A stretch of DNA of 64,000 bases from Acinetobacter celticus (lineage in GTDB: Bacteria; Pseudomonadota; Gammaproteobacteria; Pseudomonadales; Moraxellaceae), in the NCBI RefSeq assembly GCF_001707755.1, contig NZ_MBDL01000010.1:209650-273649 (forward strand), given 5' to 3'. The notes under the pieces were generated by a model. It ran no database searches, was not told the origin of the DNA, and worked only from the letters and a program-made list of their open reading frames with translations. A program made the position numbers and the translations under genes. Shown here in pieces: positions 19,279 through 29,821 of this stretch (positions within the stretch are counted from its first letter, which is position 1; the number at the start of each line of letters is the position of its first letter).

Positions 19279-19970
19279 GAGATCTCTTTGTACAGTGGCT
19301 GACTGAAGTCACCGCACCCTTCTGGAAAAGTTCACTTTCAATTGATCAGTTCGTGACAGCCCTGCAAGAAACCTTTCATATGGTGTTCTTTGCGATGTTG
19401 TTTGGTTGTATTTGGGGTTTTATTCAAGCAATCATTCTATTTACAGCTCGCCCAGCGGGTATTTTACCCAATAAAGTGATTTATCACGGGTTAAACCCAA
19501 TTGTCAATGCGCTACGCTCACTGCCCTTTATTATCCTACTGATTGCAGTTATTCCACTCACCAAAGTCTTGGTTGGCACATCTATTGGAACATGGGCAGC
19601 CATTGTTCCTTTAACCATCTATGTTGGCCCCTACATTGGACGTTTAATCGAAACCTCTTTACTAGAAGTAAATGAGGGGATTATTGAATCTGCCCAAGCC
19701 ATGGGTGCATCTCCTTTACAAATTATTTTTAAATTTGTTTTGCCTGAATCACGTAGTTCACTGATTTTAAACTTAACAACTGCCACTATTAGCTTGATTG
19801 GTGCAACAGCAATGGCCGGTGCAGTTGGTGCGGGTGGCATTGGCGACTTGGCAATTTCTTATGGTTATCAACGCTTTGATACCAGTGTGGTTATTTTAAC
19901 CGTGATTGTTTTACTTATTTTAGTGCAATTGGTGCAAAGTCTAGGCGACTGGCTTTCACGCATGCGCTAA
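19275..19970 (+). CDS. metI: Methionine ABC importer permease MetI
   Basis: Inner-membrane permease subunit of the methionine importer. The 231 residues have about five membrane helices. The coupling EAA loop reads EGIIESAQAMGASPLQII, the binding-protein-dependent-transport signature that contacts MetN. Length is normal for MetI (about 220-230). Its ATG overlaps the metN stop (ATGA). The unit ends in a terminator 14 bases downstream. Confidence 0.94.
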   Translation: MRDLFVQWLTEVTAPFWKSSLSIDQFVTALQETFHMVFFAMLFGCIWGFIQAIILFTARPAGILPNKVIYHGLNPIVNALRSLPFIILLIAVIPLTKVLVGTSIGTWAAIVPLTIYVGPYIGRLIETSLLEVNEGIIESAQAMGASPLQIIFKFVLPESRSSLILNLTTATISLIGATAMAGAVGAGGIGDLAISYGYQRFDTSVVILTVIVLLILVQLVQSLGDWLSRMR

Positions 19971-19983
19971 GTCAAATCATTTT

Positions 19984-20011
19984 AAAAAGTCCTCTACATG
20001 AGGACTTTTTT
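19984..20011 (+). terminator. Intrinsic terminator after metI
   Basis: AAAAAGTCCTC, TACAT, GAGGACTTTTTT. Perfect seven-base GC-containing stem with six T residues. Confidence 0.93.
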
Positions 20012-20300
20012 CATCAATCCCTACTGATTAAATAACCACTAAAATAATTTAAAACTCAAAATACTTAGCTCTAAAAATTGTGTACGATCTTTTTAAAATT
20101 ATAGATGAAAATTATTCCGAATACACCCGATCTTCGTTCTTTAAAGTTGAATCACTTGAAAAATAGGTTATCTATAGTTGAAATATTGATTCTAGTAGAA
20201 GGCATTCAAGTTGCTAAAACTTCGCCAAATCATTTCAATATCACTCAGATTAACGGTCAGCCATGTTAAACTAGCCGACGGTTTAAGTAGGGACTCATTT
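20012..20300 (+). other. Intergenic region upstream of dnaE
   Basis: About 290 bases. A reading frame continuous with dnaE is open from 20211, but its codons before 20301 have no homology-like features. The dnaE ribosome site AGGGA lies at about 20288. The promoter is not obvious by eye. Confidence 0.5.
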
Positions 20301-23300
20301 ATGCAATTTGTACATCTTGGTATTTATACAGAATTTTCGATTTCAGAGTCGATTGTACGCATACCTGATTTAGTAAAAGTTGCAACAAATGACGGTATGC
20401 CTGCATTGGCCCTAACCGACTTATCCAATTTACACGCTGCCGTTAAATTTTATGAAAAGTGTTTAAAAAGTGGCATTAAGCCAATTTTAGGCTCAACTAT
20501 TCGGCTGAATGATGCAGATCATCGTGCGACTTTACTCGCCATGACAAAAAAAGGCTGGCGTAGCCTAACCGAACTGGTTTCTGAAGGCTATATCAGTGGT
20601 CAACAGTTAGATATTCCTTGCGTACAAAAAGACTGGGTTTTAAATCAGCACGAAGACTTAATTGTGTTGCTGGGTCAACACAGCGATGTTGGTAAAATGC
20701 TACTGACCTCTAATCCACAAAAAGCTGAGCCCCTTCTACAAGAATGGGTTGAAAAATTTGGTAATCGCGTCTATTTAGCCATTACCCGTACAGACCGACC
20801 GGGTGAAGAAGCCTTCATTCAAGAAGCCACAAAATTGGCGGTCAAATATAATATTGGTGTTGTTGCACATAATGATGTGCACTTTATTCGCCGTGAAGAT
20901 TATGAAGCGCATGAAGCACGGGTGTGTATTGCTGATGGTTATGTACTCGGTGATAAACGTCGTCCCAAAACGTATAGCCCAGAACAGTATTTAAAACCTG
21001 CCGAAGAAATGACGGAGTTGTTTAAAGATATTCCTTCTGCTATTGAAAATACCTTTCATATTGCGAAACGTTGCAACGTCTCACTGCGCCTTGGCTTTAA
21101 TGATTTGCCAGATTACCCAATTCCTGATGGCCATACCATTGACACTTATTTTGAACATTTGTGTCAGGTCGGTTTAGAAGAGCGCCTCGATTTTTTATAT
21201 CCAAACAGCAATCGCGGTGAAAATTGGTCAGATATCCGCAAGCCCTATGATGAACGCTTAGCGTTTGAAATTAAAATTATTTTGCAAATGGGCTTCCCTG
21301 GTTACTTCTTAATTGTCATGGACTTTATTCAGTGGTCTAAAGGCAATGGCGTACCTGTTGGCCCCGGCCGTGGTTCAGGTGCAGGCTCATTGGTTGCCTA
21401 TAGCTTAAAAATTACCGACCTTGATCCACTACGCTATGACCTGCTGTTCGAACGTTTCTTAAACCCAGAACGTGTGTCGATGCCCGATTTTGACGTCGAT
21501 TTCTGTATTGCAGGTCGTGATCGCGTCATTGACTATGTCGCACGTACATATGGCCGTGAAGCCGTATCACAAATTGCAACTTTTGGTACGATGGCCGCCA
21601 AAGGAGCAATTCGTGACGTTGCTCGTGTACTGGGTAAATCTTATGGTTTAGCCGACCGTATTTCAAAAATGATTCCAACCAAACCTTTAGGTTTGACACT
21701 AGAAGAATCCATAGAAGCAGAACCACAGCTCAAAGATATCGTTACCAACCCATCAAATCCAGACAATGATGATGCCTCTGAAATTTGGGAAATGGCACTA
21801 AAACTTGAAGGGATTACCCGTAACACGGGTAAACATGCGGGTGGCGTGGTCATTGCACCAACCAAGTTGACCGACTATTCGGCCGTCATGTGTGATGCCG
21901 ATGGTACTGCGCGAGTTGCACAATTTGACAAAGATGATGTTGAATCTGCTGGTTTGGTAAAATTCGACTTCTTGGGTTTACGTAACTTAACGGTCATAGA
22001 AGATGCCATCAAACACATCAATGCCCATCCTGATATTACAAAACCTATCGATATTACTTATATTCCGCTAGACGATAGTAAGGCTTACTCGATCTTTGCA
22101 GAGGCGAATACCACCGCGGTATTCCAGTTTGAATCCGTCGGCATGAAAAAAATGTTGAAGGAAGCACGCCCAAGTAAATTTGAAGAAATTATTGCCTTCG
22201 TATCATTATATCGTCCAGGCCCAATGGATCTGATTCCTGACTTTATTTTCCGTATGCACGGTGGTGAATTTGAATACTTACATCCATTATTGGAAAAAGT
22301 ACTTGAACCCACTTACGGCATTATGGTGTATCAGGAACAAGTAATGCAGGCTGCGCAGCTCTGTGCAGGCTACACACTGGGTGGTGCAGACTTACTTCGT
22401 CGCGCCATGGGTAAAAAGAAAGTTGAAGAAATGGTTCAGCAGCGCCAAACGTTCACTGAGGGTGCTGCTCTAAAAGAGATTGATAACGATACAGCAAACC
22501 ATATTTTCGATTATATGGAAAAATTCGCAGGTTATGGTTTCAACAAATCTCACGCTGCTGCTTATGCTTTAGTTGCCTATCAAACCGCTTGGTTAAAAGC
22601 ACATTACCCTGCCGAATTCATGTCAGCGGTTATGACGTCAGAAATGCAAAACACTGATAACGTGGTGTTTATTATTGATGACTGTCGCAACAATAACCTA
22701 GAAGTATTGCCACCGTCGGTCAATATGTCACTATATAACTTTCATGCCAGTGACTCGAAAACCATTGTTTATGGTTTAGGTGCAATTAAAGGTGTCGGTG
22801 AAGCAGCCATGCAATCCGTGATTGATTCACGTGTTCAAGAAGGCCCATACCGCGACCTTTTCGACTTCTGCCATCGAATTGATTTAAAGAAAATTAATAA
22901 ACGCACATTAGAAGCACTGATTCGTTCTGGTGCGCTAGATTGCTTAGGCATTGAACGTTCTAGTTTAATGGCGCAACTGCCTGAAGCGGTACAAGCAGCC
23001 GATCAGGCACGTAGTAACCGTGAAACTGGCATTATGGACTTATTTGGTGAAGTTGAAGAAGTTCAGCGTAAACCAGCAAAACCCTTAAAACCTTGGTCAG
23101 ATGAAGTTCGTTTAAAAGGTGAAAAAGACACCCTTGGCCTCTATTTAACAGGTCACCCAATAGATGTTTATCGCCCAGAACTGAAATCTTTTGTGTCACA
23201 GCGCATTAACGAACTAACACCAACACGTCGTGGTGTGACCACTGTCTTTGCAGGCTTAGTGGTCGATGTTGCCAACTTCCCCAATCGAATGGTGATTACC

Positions 23301-23873
23301 TTAGACGACGGTACAGCGCGTATTGAAGTTTCTGCCAACCATGAACGTTTCCAACGTTTTAAAGACATTGTTCAAGCTGACAAAGTTGTCGTGATTGAAG
23401 GTGAAATTTATGAACGTGAAGGTTTTGACCGACCAATGGGTCGCTTAAGCAAAGCCTTTAGTCTAAATGAAATTCGTCAAAAGCGTGCCAACAGCATTCA
23501 AATTAAACTCAGCCCTGAACACATTACAAAAACCTTGACTCAAGATATTCAAAATATTTTAGTGCCTTATTGTAATGTTGATATGTGTAGCCACATTCCG
23601 CTTCATTTAAAGCTCGATTTTGATTATGCCTCTGCTGAATTACATTGTGGGGCCAATTGGAACATTGCTCCACTCGATGAAGCGTTGAGCAAGCTTCGTG
23701 ATTATTTTGGTACAGAAGCGCTGTATATTGAATATCACGTCAAATCTAAAGCAGCCAAGGCCGTGAGCTATGAACAAGCTCAGCCCGCAAATATTCCACC
23801 GCCACCATCAAACATGAGTATGGAGGATGCGATGGATATGTATCAGGCAGAATCTAACAACCAATATTCTTAA
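20301..23873 (+). CDS. dnaE: DNA polymerase III alpha subunit
   Basis: Catalytic subunit of the replicative polymerase. From the ATG at 20301, which has AGGGA upstream, the protein has 1190 residues. It begins directly with the PHP domain (FVHLGIYTEFSISES), so I reject the upstream TTG at 20211. Later blocks are GPGRGSGAGSLVAYSL (about 354-369), the catalytic aspartates in PDFDVDF (about 395-401), GVDDLIRRAMGKKK-like LLRRAMGKKK, a HhH segment, an OB-fold (about 1000-1075) and a short C-terminal tail. It is the only polymerase III alpha gene in the window; trmJ follows after 57 bases. Confidence 0.96.
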   Translation: MQFVHLGIYTEFSISESIVRIPDLVKVATNDGMPALALTDLSNLHAAVKFYEKCLKSGIKPILGSTIRLNDADHRATLLAMTKKGWRSLTELVSEGYISGQQLDIPCVQKDWVLNQHEDLIVLLGQHSDVGKMLLTSNPQKAEPLLQEWVEKFGNRVYLAITRTDRPGEEAFIQEATKLAVKYNIGVVAHNDVHFIRREDYEAHEARVCIADGYVLGDKRRPKTYSPEQYLKPAEEMTELFKDIPSAIENTFHIAKRCNVSLRLGFNDLPDYPIPDGHTIDTYFEHLCQVGLEERLDFLYPNSNRGENWSDIRKPYDERLAFEIKIILQMGFPGYFLIVMDFIQWSKGNGVPVGPGRGSGAGSLVAYSLKITDLDPLRYDLLFERFLNPERVSMPDFDVDFCIAGRDRVIDYVARTYGREAVSQIATFGTMAAKGAIRDVARVLGKSYGLADRISKMIPTKPLGLTLEESIEAEPQLKDIVTNPSNPDNDDASEIWEMALKLEGITRNTGKHAGGVVIAPTKLTDYSAVMCDADGTARVAQFDKDDVESAGLVKFDFLGLRNLTVIEDAIKHINAHPDITKPIDITYIPLDDSKAYSIFAEANTTAVFQFESVGMKKMLKEARPSKFEEIIAFVSLYRPGPMDLIPDFIFRMHGGEFEYLHPLLEKVLEPTYGIMVYQEQVMQAAQLCAGYTLGGADLLRRAMGKKKVEEMVQQRQTFTEGAALKEIDNDTANHIFDYMEKFAGYGFNKSHAAAYALVAYQTAWLKAHYPAEFMSAVMTSEMQNTDNVVFIIDDCRNNNLEVLPPSVNMSLYNFHASDSKTIVYGLGAIKGVGEAAMQSVIDSRVQEGPYRDLFDFCHRIDLKKINKRTLEALIRSGALDCLGIERSSLMAQLPEAVQAADQARSNRETGIMDLFGEVEEVQRKPAKPLKPWSDEVRLKGEKDTLGLYLTGHPIDVYRPELKSFVSQRINELTPTRRGVTTVFAGLVVDVANFPNRMVITLDDGTARIEVSANHERFQRFKDIVQADKVVVIEGEIYEREGFDRPMGRLSKAFSLNEIRQKRANSIQIKLSPEHITKTLTQDIQNILVPYCNVDMCSHIPLHLKLDFDYASAELHCGANWNIAPLDEALSKLRDYFGTEALYIEYHVKSKAAKAVSYEQAQPANIPPPPSNMSMEDAMDMYQAESNNQYS

Positions 23874-23930
23874 GCTATAATTGCTTAATTTTAAATTGAT
23901 TAACTTTAAATATTTAAATTTGGAACAATC

Positions 23931-24773
23931 ATGAGTCAAATGGACAATGCTGCTGTTTCAGCGCATCTCTCCCATGTACGTATTGTCATGGTCAATACTA
24001 CATTACCTGCAAACATTGGTAGTGCATTACGTGCCATGAAAACCATGGGACTAACTAAGCTCGTTTTAGTTGCACCCAAAACCTATCCGCATCCAGACAT
24101 TGATGCCTTGGCTGCTGGCGCTACAGATTTAATTGAACATATTCAAATTGTAGACACTTTGGAAGATGCCATTAAAGACTGTCATATTGTATTTGGTACA
24201 AGTGCTCGCAGTCGCACCATTCCTTGGCCATTGTTAGATGCACGCCCTGCTGCAGAGCTATCGTTGAAAGCAGTTTCGGGAAGTCAGCAAGAAGTGGCTG
24301 TCATTTTTGGCCGTGAAGACCGTGGCTTAACCAATGAAGAACTGGCCATGGCCAACTATCATGTCACCATTCCAGTCAATAGTGACTATGGTGTACTAAA
24401 TGTTGCCCAAGCCATTCAAGTCATTTGCTATGAAATGCGCATGGCTGCTATGAATTTTGTGGAAAATCCTGTAGACCCAGAAGCCCAAATGCATGTGACT
24501 GATGATATTGATATGCAATGGGATGAACCTTTGGTTACTCACGAGCAAATGGAACAGTTCTATCCACATTTAGAAAAAATGTTGGCAGAAATTGAATTTA
24601 TGGACCCAAAAAACCCAAGATTACTACCATTACGCTTGCGTCGACTTTTTGGACGTATACAATTAGATCGTATGGAATATCATCTACTTCGCGGTATATT
24701 TACCCGAGTACAAGCCATGAATAACGGCTCATGGAAAAAAACTAAAGATCACGAGGATCAATCGAATGCTTAA
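23931..24773 (+). CDS. trmJ: tRNA (cytidine/uridine-2'-O-)-methyltransferase TrmJ
   Basis: SPOUT-class enzyme that methylates ribose 2'-O at position 32 of tRNAs. The SPOUT domain (about 15-175) shows [28 protein letters not shown], the knot segment [13 protein letters not shown] and [19 protein letters not shown]. The 280-residue length includes a C-terminal helical dimerisation arm, usual for TrmJ. Its last eight bases overlap cysE, so the pair is cotranscribed. Confidence 0.92.
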   Translation: MSQMDNAAVSAHLSHVRIVMVNTTLPANIGSALRAMKTMGLTKLVLVAPKTYPHPDIDALAAGATDLIEHIQIVDTLEDAIKDCHIVFGTSARSRTIPWPLLDARPAAELSLKAVSGSQQEVAVIFGREDRGLTNEELAMANYHVTIPVNSDYGVLNVAQAIQVICYEMRMAAMNFVENPVDPEAQMHVTDDIDMQWDEPLVTHEQMEQFYPHLEKMLAEIEFMDPKNPRLLPLRLRRLFGRIQLDRMEYHLLRGIFTRVQAMNNGSWKKTKDHEDQSNA

Positions 24774-25572
24774 ACAGCTCAAAGAAGATATCCAAGCGGT
24801 CTTCGCGCGCGATCCTGCAGCACGAAACACGCTTGAAGTTTTAACCACATATCCGGGTATTCACGCCCTAATCATGCATCGTGTCGCGCATGAACTGTGG
24901 ACTAAAGACTGTAAAGGCTCTGCTCGCCTACTATCTTCTTTTAGCCGTTTTGCTACAGGAATTGAAATTCACCCAGGGGCCAAAATTGGTCATCGCTTTT
25001 TCATTGATCACGGCATGGGTGTGGTCATTGGTGAAACGGCAGAAATTGGCGATGATGTCACGCTGTACCATGGTGTGACACTCGGCGGTACGACTTGGAA
25101 TAAAGGCAAACGCCATCCAACTTTAGAAGATGGCGTGGTGGTCGGTGCTGGTGCCAAAATTTTAGGGCCTTTTACTGTAGGTAAAAATGCTAAAGTTGGC
25201 TCAAATGCAGTCGTAACCAAAGAAGTTCCGGCAGATACAACCGCTGTGGGAAATCCCGCACGCTTTATTACCAAAAACAAACCAAAAAATGAAGAAGAAA
25301 ATAGCTTACGTGATTATGCCGAAAGTATCGGTTTCCAACCCTACGCCACAACCCAAGATCAGACTGATCCAATCTTAGAAGGTATGCGCGTACTGCTAGA
25401 CCGAATACAACATAACGAAAAGCGTATGAATACGCTGTGTCAGCGTTTGTCATTGCTTGACCCGACCTTCAAAAAACAAAGTGAGCAACCCTTTAGTACT
25501 GAAGAACTCAAAATTATTGAGGAAGTCCGTCGTGAGTGTGAAGCGCAAACCAATCCCTCTAAAACGCAATAG
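24766..25572 (+). CDS. cysE: Serine O-acetyltransferase
   Basis: Makes O-acetylserine from serine and acetyl-CoA, the first step of cysteine synthesis. The left-handed beta-helix is seen from [19 protein letters not shown] through [14 protein letters not shown] to [13 protein letters not shown]. Its length (268) and the C-terminal extension of about 85 residues after the helix fit the short SAT type of pseudomonads and acinetobacters, in which the usual N-terminal helical domain is reduced. It overlaps trmJ by eight bases. A strong terminator lies 38 bases after its stop. Confidence 0.93.
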   Translation: MLKQLKEDIQAVFARDPAARNTLEVLTTYPGIHALIMHRVAHELWTKDCKGSARLLSSFSRFATGIEIHPGAKIGHRFFIDHGMGVVIGETAEIGDDVTLYHGVTLGGTTWNKGKRHPTLEDGVVVGAGAKILGPFTVGKNAKVGSNAVVTKEVPADTTAVGNPARFITKNKPKNEEENSLRDYAESIGFQPYATTQDQTDPILEGMRVLLDRIQHNEKRMNTLCQRLSLLDPTFKKQSEQPFSTEELKIIEEVRRECEAQTNPSKTQ

Positions 25573-25610
25573 TTGTACTGAATAACAGCGATCTGCCTGA
25601 GAACTGGCTT

Positions 25611-25654
25611 GCATGTTTGCCCTAGTTTTTTTAGACTGGCAAACATGCTTTTTT
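25611..25654 (+). terminator. Intrinsic terminator after cysE
   Basis: GCATGTTTGCC and GGCAAACATGC form perfect 11-base arms around a 16-base loop, followed by six T residues. Confidence 0.88.
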
Positions 25655-25686
25655 AAGTTTTAAAATAAATTAAATGGAAGATCACT

Positions 25687-26601
25687 ATGACGCTTAAGCC
25701 CTTGGCTGTTGCTTTAGTCGCTTTAACACTCGCCGCCTGCGGAAGCATGCCCTCTAAAAATAATAATGGCCCAAAAGACGCTATGGTTTTTGCGGAACCA
25801 GAACTTACACCGCCGTTTTATGCGCTTAACCCATTTGATTATGACGCACCACCTCCATTTGAAATAAATTTACAAAAGGCTGCCACACAACCTGTGACGA
25901 AAATGGTCGTGAACCTAGCCAGTGACCCATCTAAAAAATTAACACTAGATACAAACCGTCTCATTATTCCAACGGTGAACAGCAAACAACGTGCATTAAA
26001 ATATGCAACACTTGCTGGCGACAATGAAATTGATATCACAGAAATTGATGATTTCTTACAATTGGTTGAAGGCAAAGCTCGTCACTATCCACCACGTTTT
26101 GTACAACGTCAGGAACGTAAAGGCTTTGAAATCAAACTCAAAGAAGTGACACAACAGTTAGACACATTAGCATCGAAAGACAATGCTTCTTTTGATGTTC
26201 TAATTCGCGCGTTTAAAGCCAGTGTAATGGCTCGTAACCTCGACTTAGGCTCAGTCTATACCACCAAGTCATTAAACTACGCACAACGTATTTTAAAAAC
26301 TAATAAAGATGATGCAGAAGCAAACTTCTGGTTTGGTTTTGGCTTATCTGAAGGTGGCGGTCAACGTGAAGCGATTCCATACTTAGACAAAGCAATGAAA
26401 GCGGGTGTACAAGAAGCATATCTTTCTGCAGCCAATAACTATATTGCGATGGAACAAAAGAAAAGTGCTGTAAATATTTTAAAAAATTACAAAGTAAAAT
26501 ATCCGCAAGAAGGTGAAGTTGCAGACCGTTTAATTCAAGAAATTGAAAAACAAGGTCGTTGGAATGTTTGGCAAGTTTTAAACCCTCCTAAAGCACCTTA
26601 A
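25687..26601 (+). CDS. Lipoprotein with TPR-like C-terminal helices, function unknown
   Basis: The 304-residue product has a lipoprotein signal (lipobox LAAC, lipidated C18) and a Pro-rich linker (AEPELTPPFYALNPF). A helical C-terminal half (about 190-295) contains segments such as AEANFWFGFGLSEGG and YLSAANNYIAMEQKKSAVNI, which resemble two to three tetratricopeptide repeats. It is probably an envelope scaffold protein. It stands alone between terminators. Codon use is like the core genes, so it is probably an old genus gene. No enzyme motif is visible. Confidence 0.75.
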   Translation: MTLKPLAVALVALTLAACGSMPSKNNNGPKDAMVFAEPELTPPFYALNPFDYDAPPPFEINLQKAATQPVTKMVVNLASDPSKKLTLDTNRLIIPTVNSKQRALKYATLAGDNEIDITEIDDFLQLVEGKARHYPPRFVQRQERKGFEIKLKEVTQQLDTLASKDNASFDVLIRAFKASVMARNLDLGSVYTTKSLNYAQRILKTNKDDAEANFWFGFGLSEGGGQREAIPYLDKAMKAGVQEAYLSAANNYIAMEQKKSAVNILKNYKVKYPQEGEVADRLIQEIEKQGRWNVWQVLNPPKAP

Positions 26602-26609
26602 TTTTTTTC

Positions 26610-26638
26610 AAAAAAAGGCCACTTCTGTGGTCTTTTTT
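26610..26638 (+). terminator. Intrinsic terminator after the lipoprotein gene
   Basis: AAAAAAGGCCAC, TTCT, GTGGTCTTTTTT, with one G-U pair, eight bases after the stop. Confidence 0.88.
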
Positions 26639-26715
26639 ATTTTAGGCGAATTGAAAATCATCAATATTGCCGTATGATTTAATAAATTCGAATATTAAAG
26701 ACATGTGAAGATAAT

Positions 26716-28719
26716 ATGCAGCATAAAATGAATAAATTACTGCTTATTGCTGGGCTCAGTACATTGTTTCTCAGTGGCTGTCAGGTCGTCAGTGTTAAAA
26801 ATCAAGCGTTGAATGTTTCCATCGCAAACGAACGTGACAGTATTCTTTCTCGTAATAAACTAAGCGAAGCCAGTCTCAATGTTCTTTCCATGACAGGACG
26901 TGAAGCCAAAGTTTGTAGTGAAGACCCTGAAAACTGTATCAATGAGATTAAGCAAATTCCACAAATTCAGGATGAACAATTACTCTCGACCGCAAGTGAA
27001 TTATATTTAGCAAAAGCAATTGCACTAGAAAAATCATCTGAATGTAAAATTGGGATTTTAAGCAAACACACATCTGAAGAACATCAGAAAATTCAAAAAG
27101 ACAACTTCAATAAATGCTTAGACCAACAGTTATTGATGTTAGATAAAAGCGTGCGCTATAGCTATGCCTATATGTTTAACACGAAGCGTGCTCCACAAGC
27201 CCGAATTTTTGATAACCGTCAAGTACAGCTTCGTGACTTTTATAATCAAAGTATAGCCAAACTCGTAAGCACTTATAATTTACGTTATACCCCGACTGAA
27301 ATAGCGAACCAAATTAAAATAGGTCAAAATACTTATAATATCGACTTTAGCCATTATCCAGAATTAAAAGACCGTAAAATTGAACAATTAATGTCAACCT
27401 ATAATCTTAACTTTTCTGGTTTGCGCTCTGTCACGCGCCGTGACGGTTTTGGTTCAGAGTTTTTGGTGGTATTACCTGAAGACTCTGTTAACTCTTTAGC
27501 GAAGACCAAATATATTATTGACCCTTTAACGTTCAAATATCCGAATAACGTCAATCCAAATATTCACTCGGCACGTTATTTAGCGGCAACGCTTACTGCT
27601 GAACCAGTATCGGCCCATTCAGTGGATGAAATTGTCAATAATTCAACTTTTGAAATTAAGGCTTATGACCCTTATAAATATGAACAACTGACTATTGGTA
27701 AAAAAACCTACCCACTAGCGGCTAACTTTTCAGCGCCTTATGGGCTTTGGTTGGCACAAAATAATTTAGGAAAATCGGCATATTTGTCTCTCATTGATCG
27801 TGATGAACAAATCACCATGCCTCACTTATATATGTTAGAACCTTATAATCCGCAAAAAAAAGTGATTGTTTTGGTTCATGGTCTGGCAAGTAGCCCCGAA
27901 GCTTGGATTCGTTTAACCAATGACATTATGGGGGATAATGTTCTACGTGAGCATTACCAAGTCTGGCAAGTATTCTATTCGACCAATATGCCTATTATTG
28001 AAAGTCGTTTTCAAATTTATGCCATTTTAACGCAAGCTTTTGGCCAAGTGAAAGTTGGCACACCTGCCAAAACAGATGCTGTTTTAATCGGTCATAGTAT
28101 GGGCGGTATTATTTCCCGCTTATTGGTCAGTGATGCTGATATCACCCAAAATGCACTTAAAATGATGAATTATCGTCAGCTCAATCAATACAAGAAACTG
28201 CCTATTATTCAACAACGCTTAGCCATTAAAGATGTCCCTAATTTTAGCCGTGCAATTTTTCTCGCCGCGCCACATAGAGGAACTGAATTTGCTGATCGCT
28301 GGTTTACCAAAGCTGCCCGAAAAATCATTAAACTTCCAGGTGCTTTTTTATCTGCTGTAGGCGATGTATTAACACAGGAAGAGAGTTTAAAAGATGCATT
28401 AAAAGAAATAGATCATAGCTTCATTCAAAATGGCCCAAGTGATTTAAGCTATCAATCTAAATTTATGGCTTTAACTAAAAATATTATGCCTAAAACAGGA
28501 ATGAAATATCATTCCATTATTGGTAACGCCACAAAAAGTGATGATTTAAATCTTATTTCTGATGATATTGTTCCCTATAAAAGTGCACATTTAGATGGCG
28601 CCATTTCAGAAAAAATTATTAAAGGTGGTCACTCAATTCAAGAAACCCCTGAAGCCGTCTTAGAACTACGACGTATTTTAAGATTACATTTGATTGAATT
28701 GGGTTTGTATAAACCTTAA
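26716..28719 (+). CDS. Lipoprotein with alpha/beta-hydrolase (lipase/esterase-like) domain
   Basis: Probable envelope-anchored hydrolase; substrate unknown. The signal ends in lipobox LSGC with the lipidated cysteine at residue 22. Residues 25-370 form a long N-terminal part with no recognised domain. The hydrolase domain begins at about 385 with the oxyanion motif VLVHGLASSPEAW. Its nucleophile elbow is GHSMGG (serine near 460). Possible acid and histidine are in DDIVPYKS and GGHSIQE near the C-terminus. The start at 26716 has GAAG upstream; the ATG at 26728 is also possible. It is one of a few large lipoproteins of this size in the genus. Confidence 0.8.
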   Translation: MQHKMNKLLLIAGLSTLFLSGCQVVSVKNQALNVSIANERDSILSRNKLSEASLNVLSMTGREAKVCSEDPENCINEIKQIPQIQDEQLLSTASELYLAKAIALEKSSECKIGILSKHTSEEHQKIQKDNFNKCLDQQLLMLDKSVRYSYAYMFNTKRAPQARIFDNRQVQLRDFYNQSIAKLVSTYNLRYTPTEIANQIKIGQNTYNIDFSHYPELKDRKIEQLMSTYNLNFSGLRSVTRRDGFGSEFLVVLPEDSVNSLAKTKYIIDPLTFKYPNNVNPNIHSARYLAATLTAEPVSAHSVDEIVNNSTFEIKAYDPYKYEQLTIGKKTYPLAANFSAPYGLWLAQNNLGKSAYLSLIDRDEQITMPHLYMLEPYNPQKKVIVLVHGLASSPEAWIRLTNDIMGDNVLREHYQVWQVFYSTNMPIIESRFQIYAILTQAFGQVKVGTPAKTDAVLIGHSMGGIISRLLVSDADITQNALKMMNYRQLNQYKKLPIIQQRLAIKDVPNFSRAIFLAAPHRGTEFADRWFTKAARKIIKLPGAFLSAVGDVLTQEESLKDALKEIDHSFIQNGPSDLSYQSKFMALTKNIMPKTGMKYHSIIGNATKSDDLNLISDDIVPYKSAHLDGAISEKIIKGGHSIQETPEAVLELRRILRLHLIELGLYKP

Positions 28720-28729
28720 TACATTGAAC

Positions 28730-28761
28730 AAAAGAAGCCGATTATTGGGTCGGCTTCTTTT
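28730..28761. terminator. Bidirectional terminator between convergent genes
   Basis: AAAAGAAGCCGA, eight-base loop, TCGGCTTCTTTT. It serves the hydrolase gene on the plus strand and the TenA-like gene, whose stop it overlaps, on the minus strand. Confidence 0.9.
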
Positions 28762-29515
28762 ATAAACAGTCTTCTTGTTGCACTTTATAGCATTCGTCCA
28801 AAGCCATTTCATAATAGGCTAACCCATTTTTTACCGCATTAAAGGCCTTATCCCTAAGTTCTATATTTTCACCGCATAACAGTTTAATCAGCTCCATCGC
28901 TTCAACAGGATGTAAGTCATCATAATGCGCATGCGCGCGTAACCACGCTATGGTGCGCTTATTGATAGACACTTCTGGGTGATCTGTATAAGCATGAATG
29001 CCCTGATAGACTTTATTACTCCAATCTCCCGTCGCCCATTCAATTGCTAAATTTGTAGCTGCCAAACTCTCAACCAAAGTACCCCGCGTATTGATATTCC
29101 AAAGGTAATGATTGACTGCGTTCATTGGCGCTGGAGGTTGCACACGGTCTAACTCATCTAGTGCGATACCAAAACCACCCGCCCAATCTCTATACCAATT
29201 TAAATGGCGCTCTTCCACCTTAATATTTTGAATCAACCAATCCCGCGTCTCAGTCACTCCAAATTCAGAAAAGTGCGTAGCCTTGGCCAAGGCTAACCCC
29301 ATCAATGAAGGAAAATGTGCAACCAATGGGTAAAAATTAAGTAAAGCATAACGAAAACTTTTAAGGGTTAATTGACCATTTGCCATATTCATAAAAAAAG
29401 GATGGTCACTAATTCGATCTTTATAAGGTGTCAATTCTTCCCAGAACTGCTGTGACCAAGTAGTATGCGGCGTAATTTTTAAATGATTTACATCTTTTTT
29501 ATATAATGCCGTCAT
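28760..29515 (-). CDS. TenA/PqqC-like heme-oxygenase-fold protein, probably diiron
   Basis: All-helical protein of 251 residues of the TenA/THI-4/PqqC superfamily. The spacing of E101 and H104 (VEERHLNWY), E159 (LAIEW), H195/H197, D199 or D200 and H202 (HAHYDDLHP) fits the metal ligands of heme-oxygenase-like diiron oxidases rather than the cysteine-based TenA thiaminases. No PQQ or thiamine genes lie near it. The exact reaction is therefore unknown. It is transcribed alone on the minus strand with its stop in the shared terminator. The annotation is family-level only. Confidence 0.78.
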   Translation of the reverse strand: MTALYKKDVNHLKITPHTTWSQQFWEELTPYKDRISDHPFFMNMANGQLTLKSFRYALLNFYPLVAHFPSLMGLALAKATHFSEFGVTETRDWLIQNIKVEERHLNWYRDWAGGFGIALDELDRVQPPAPMNAVNHYLWNINTRGTLVESLAATNLAIEWATGDWSNKVYQGIHAYTDHPEVSINKRTIAWLRAHAHYDDLHPVEAMELIKLLCGENIELRDKAFNAVKNGLAYYEMALDECYKVQQEDCL

Positions 29516-29821
29516 TTATTGCTCCATTTCATCATTTTTATCATCGATTTTTGATCATAATTAATTTAACAACTGAAACAAGTAAATTTTATTCATCGCC
29601 TCTGAATGATTAATCGCTCTTCCCTATTAATATTTTTCACGAAAAACTACACCAATCACATAATTAAATTTTCTATCTAAAAAAAATAGTATCTCTTCCT
29701 CTTGTAGAACATTTATTCTTTTGTTAAAACTAGTAACTAAGTACTCAAAAAGCAACAAATTAAGCGTTTTTTAATTGAAGAACGTAACGAGTTAAAATAA
29801 TACTAAATTCGGCCATAGCAT
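29516..29821. other. Divergent intergenic region
   Basis: 306 very AT-rich bases between the TenA-like gene and the diguanylate cyclase, which diverge. It must hold both promoters; no conspicuous operator or repeat was seen. Confidence 0.5.

Noticed and set aside
20211..20300. 30-residue N-terminal extension of DnaE
   Set aside because: It starts at TTG, is not part of the PHP domain, and the ATG at 20301 has a ribosome site.
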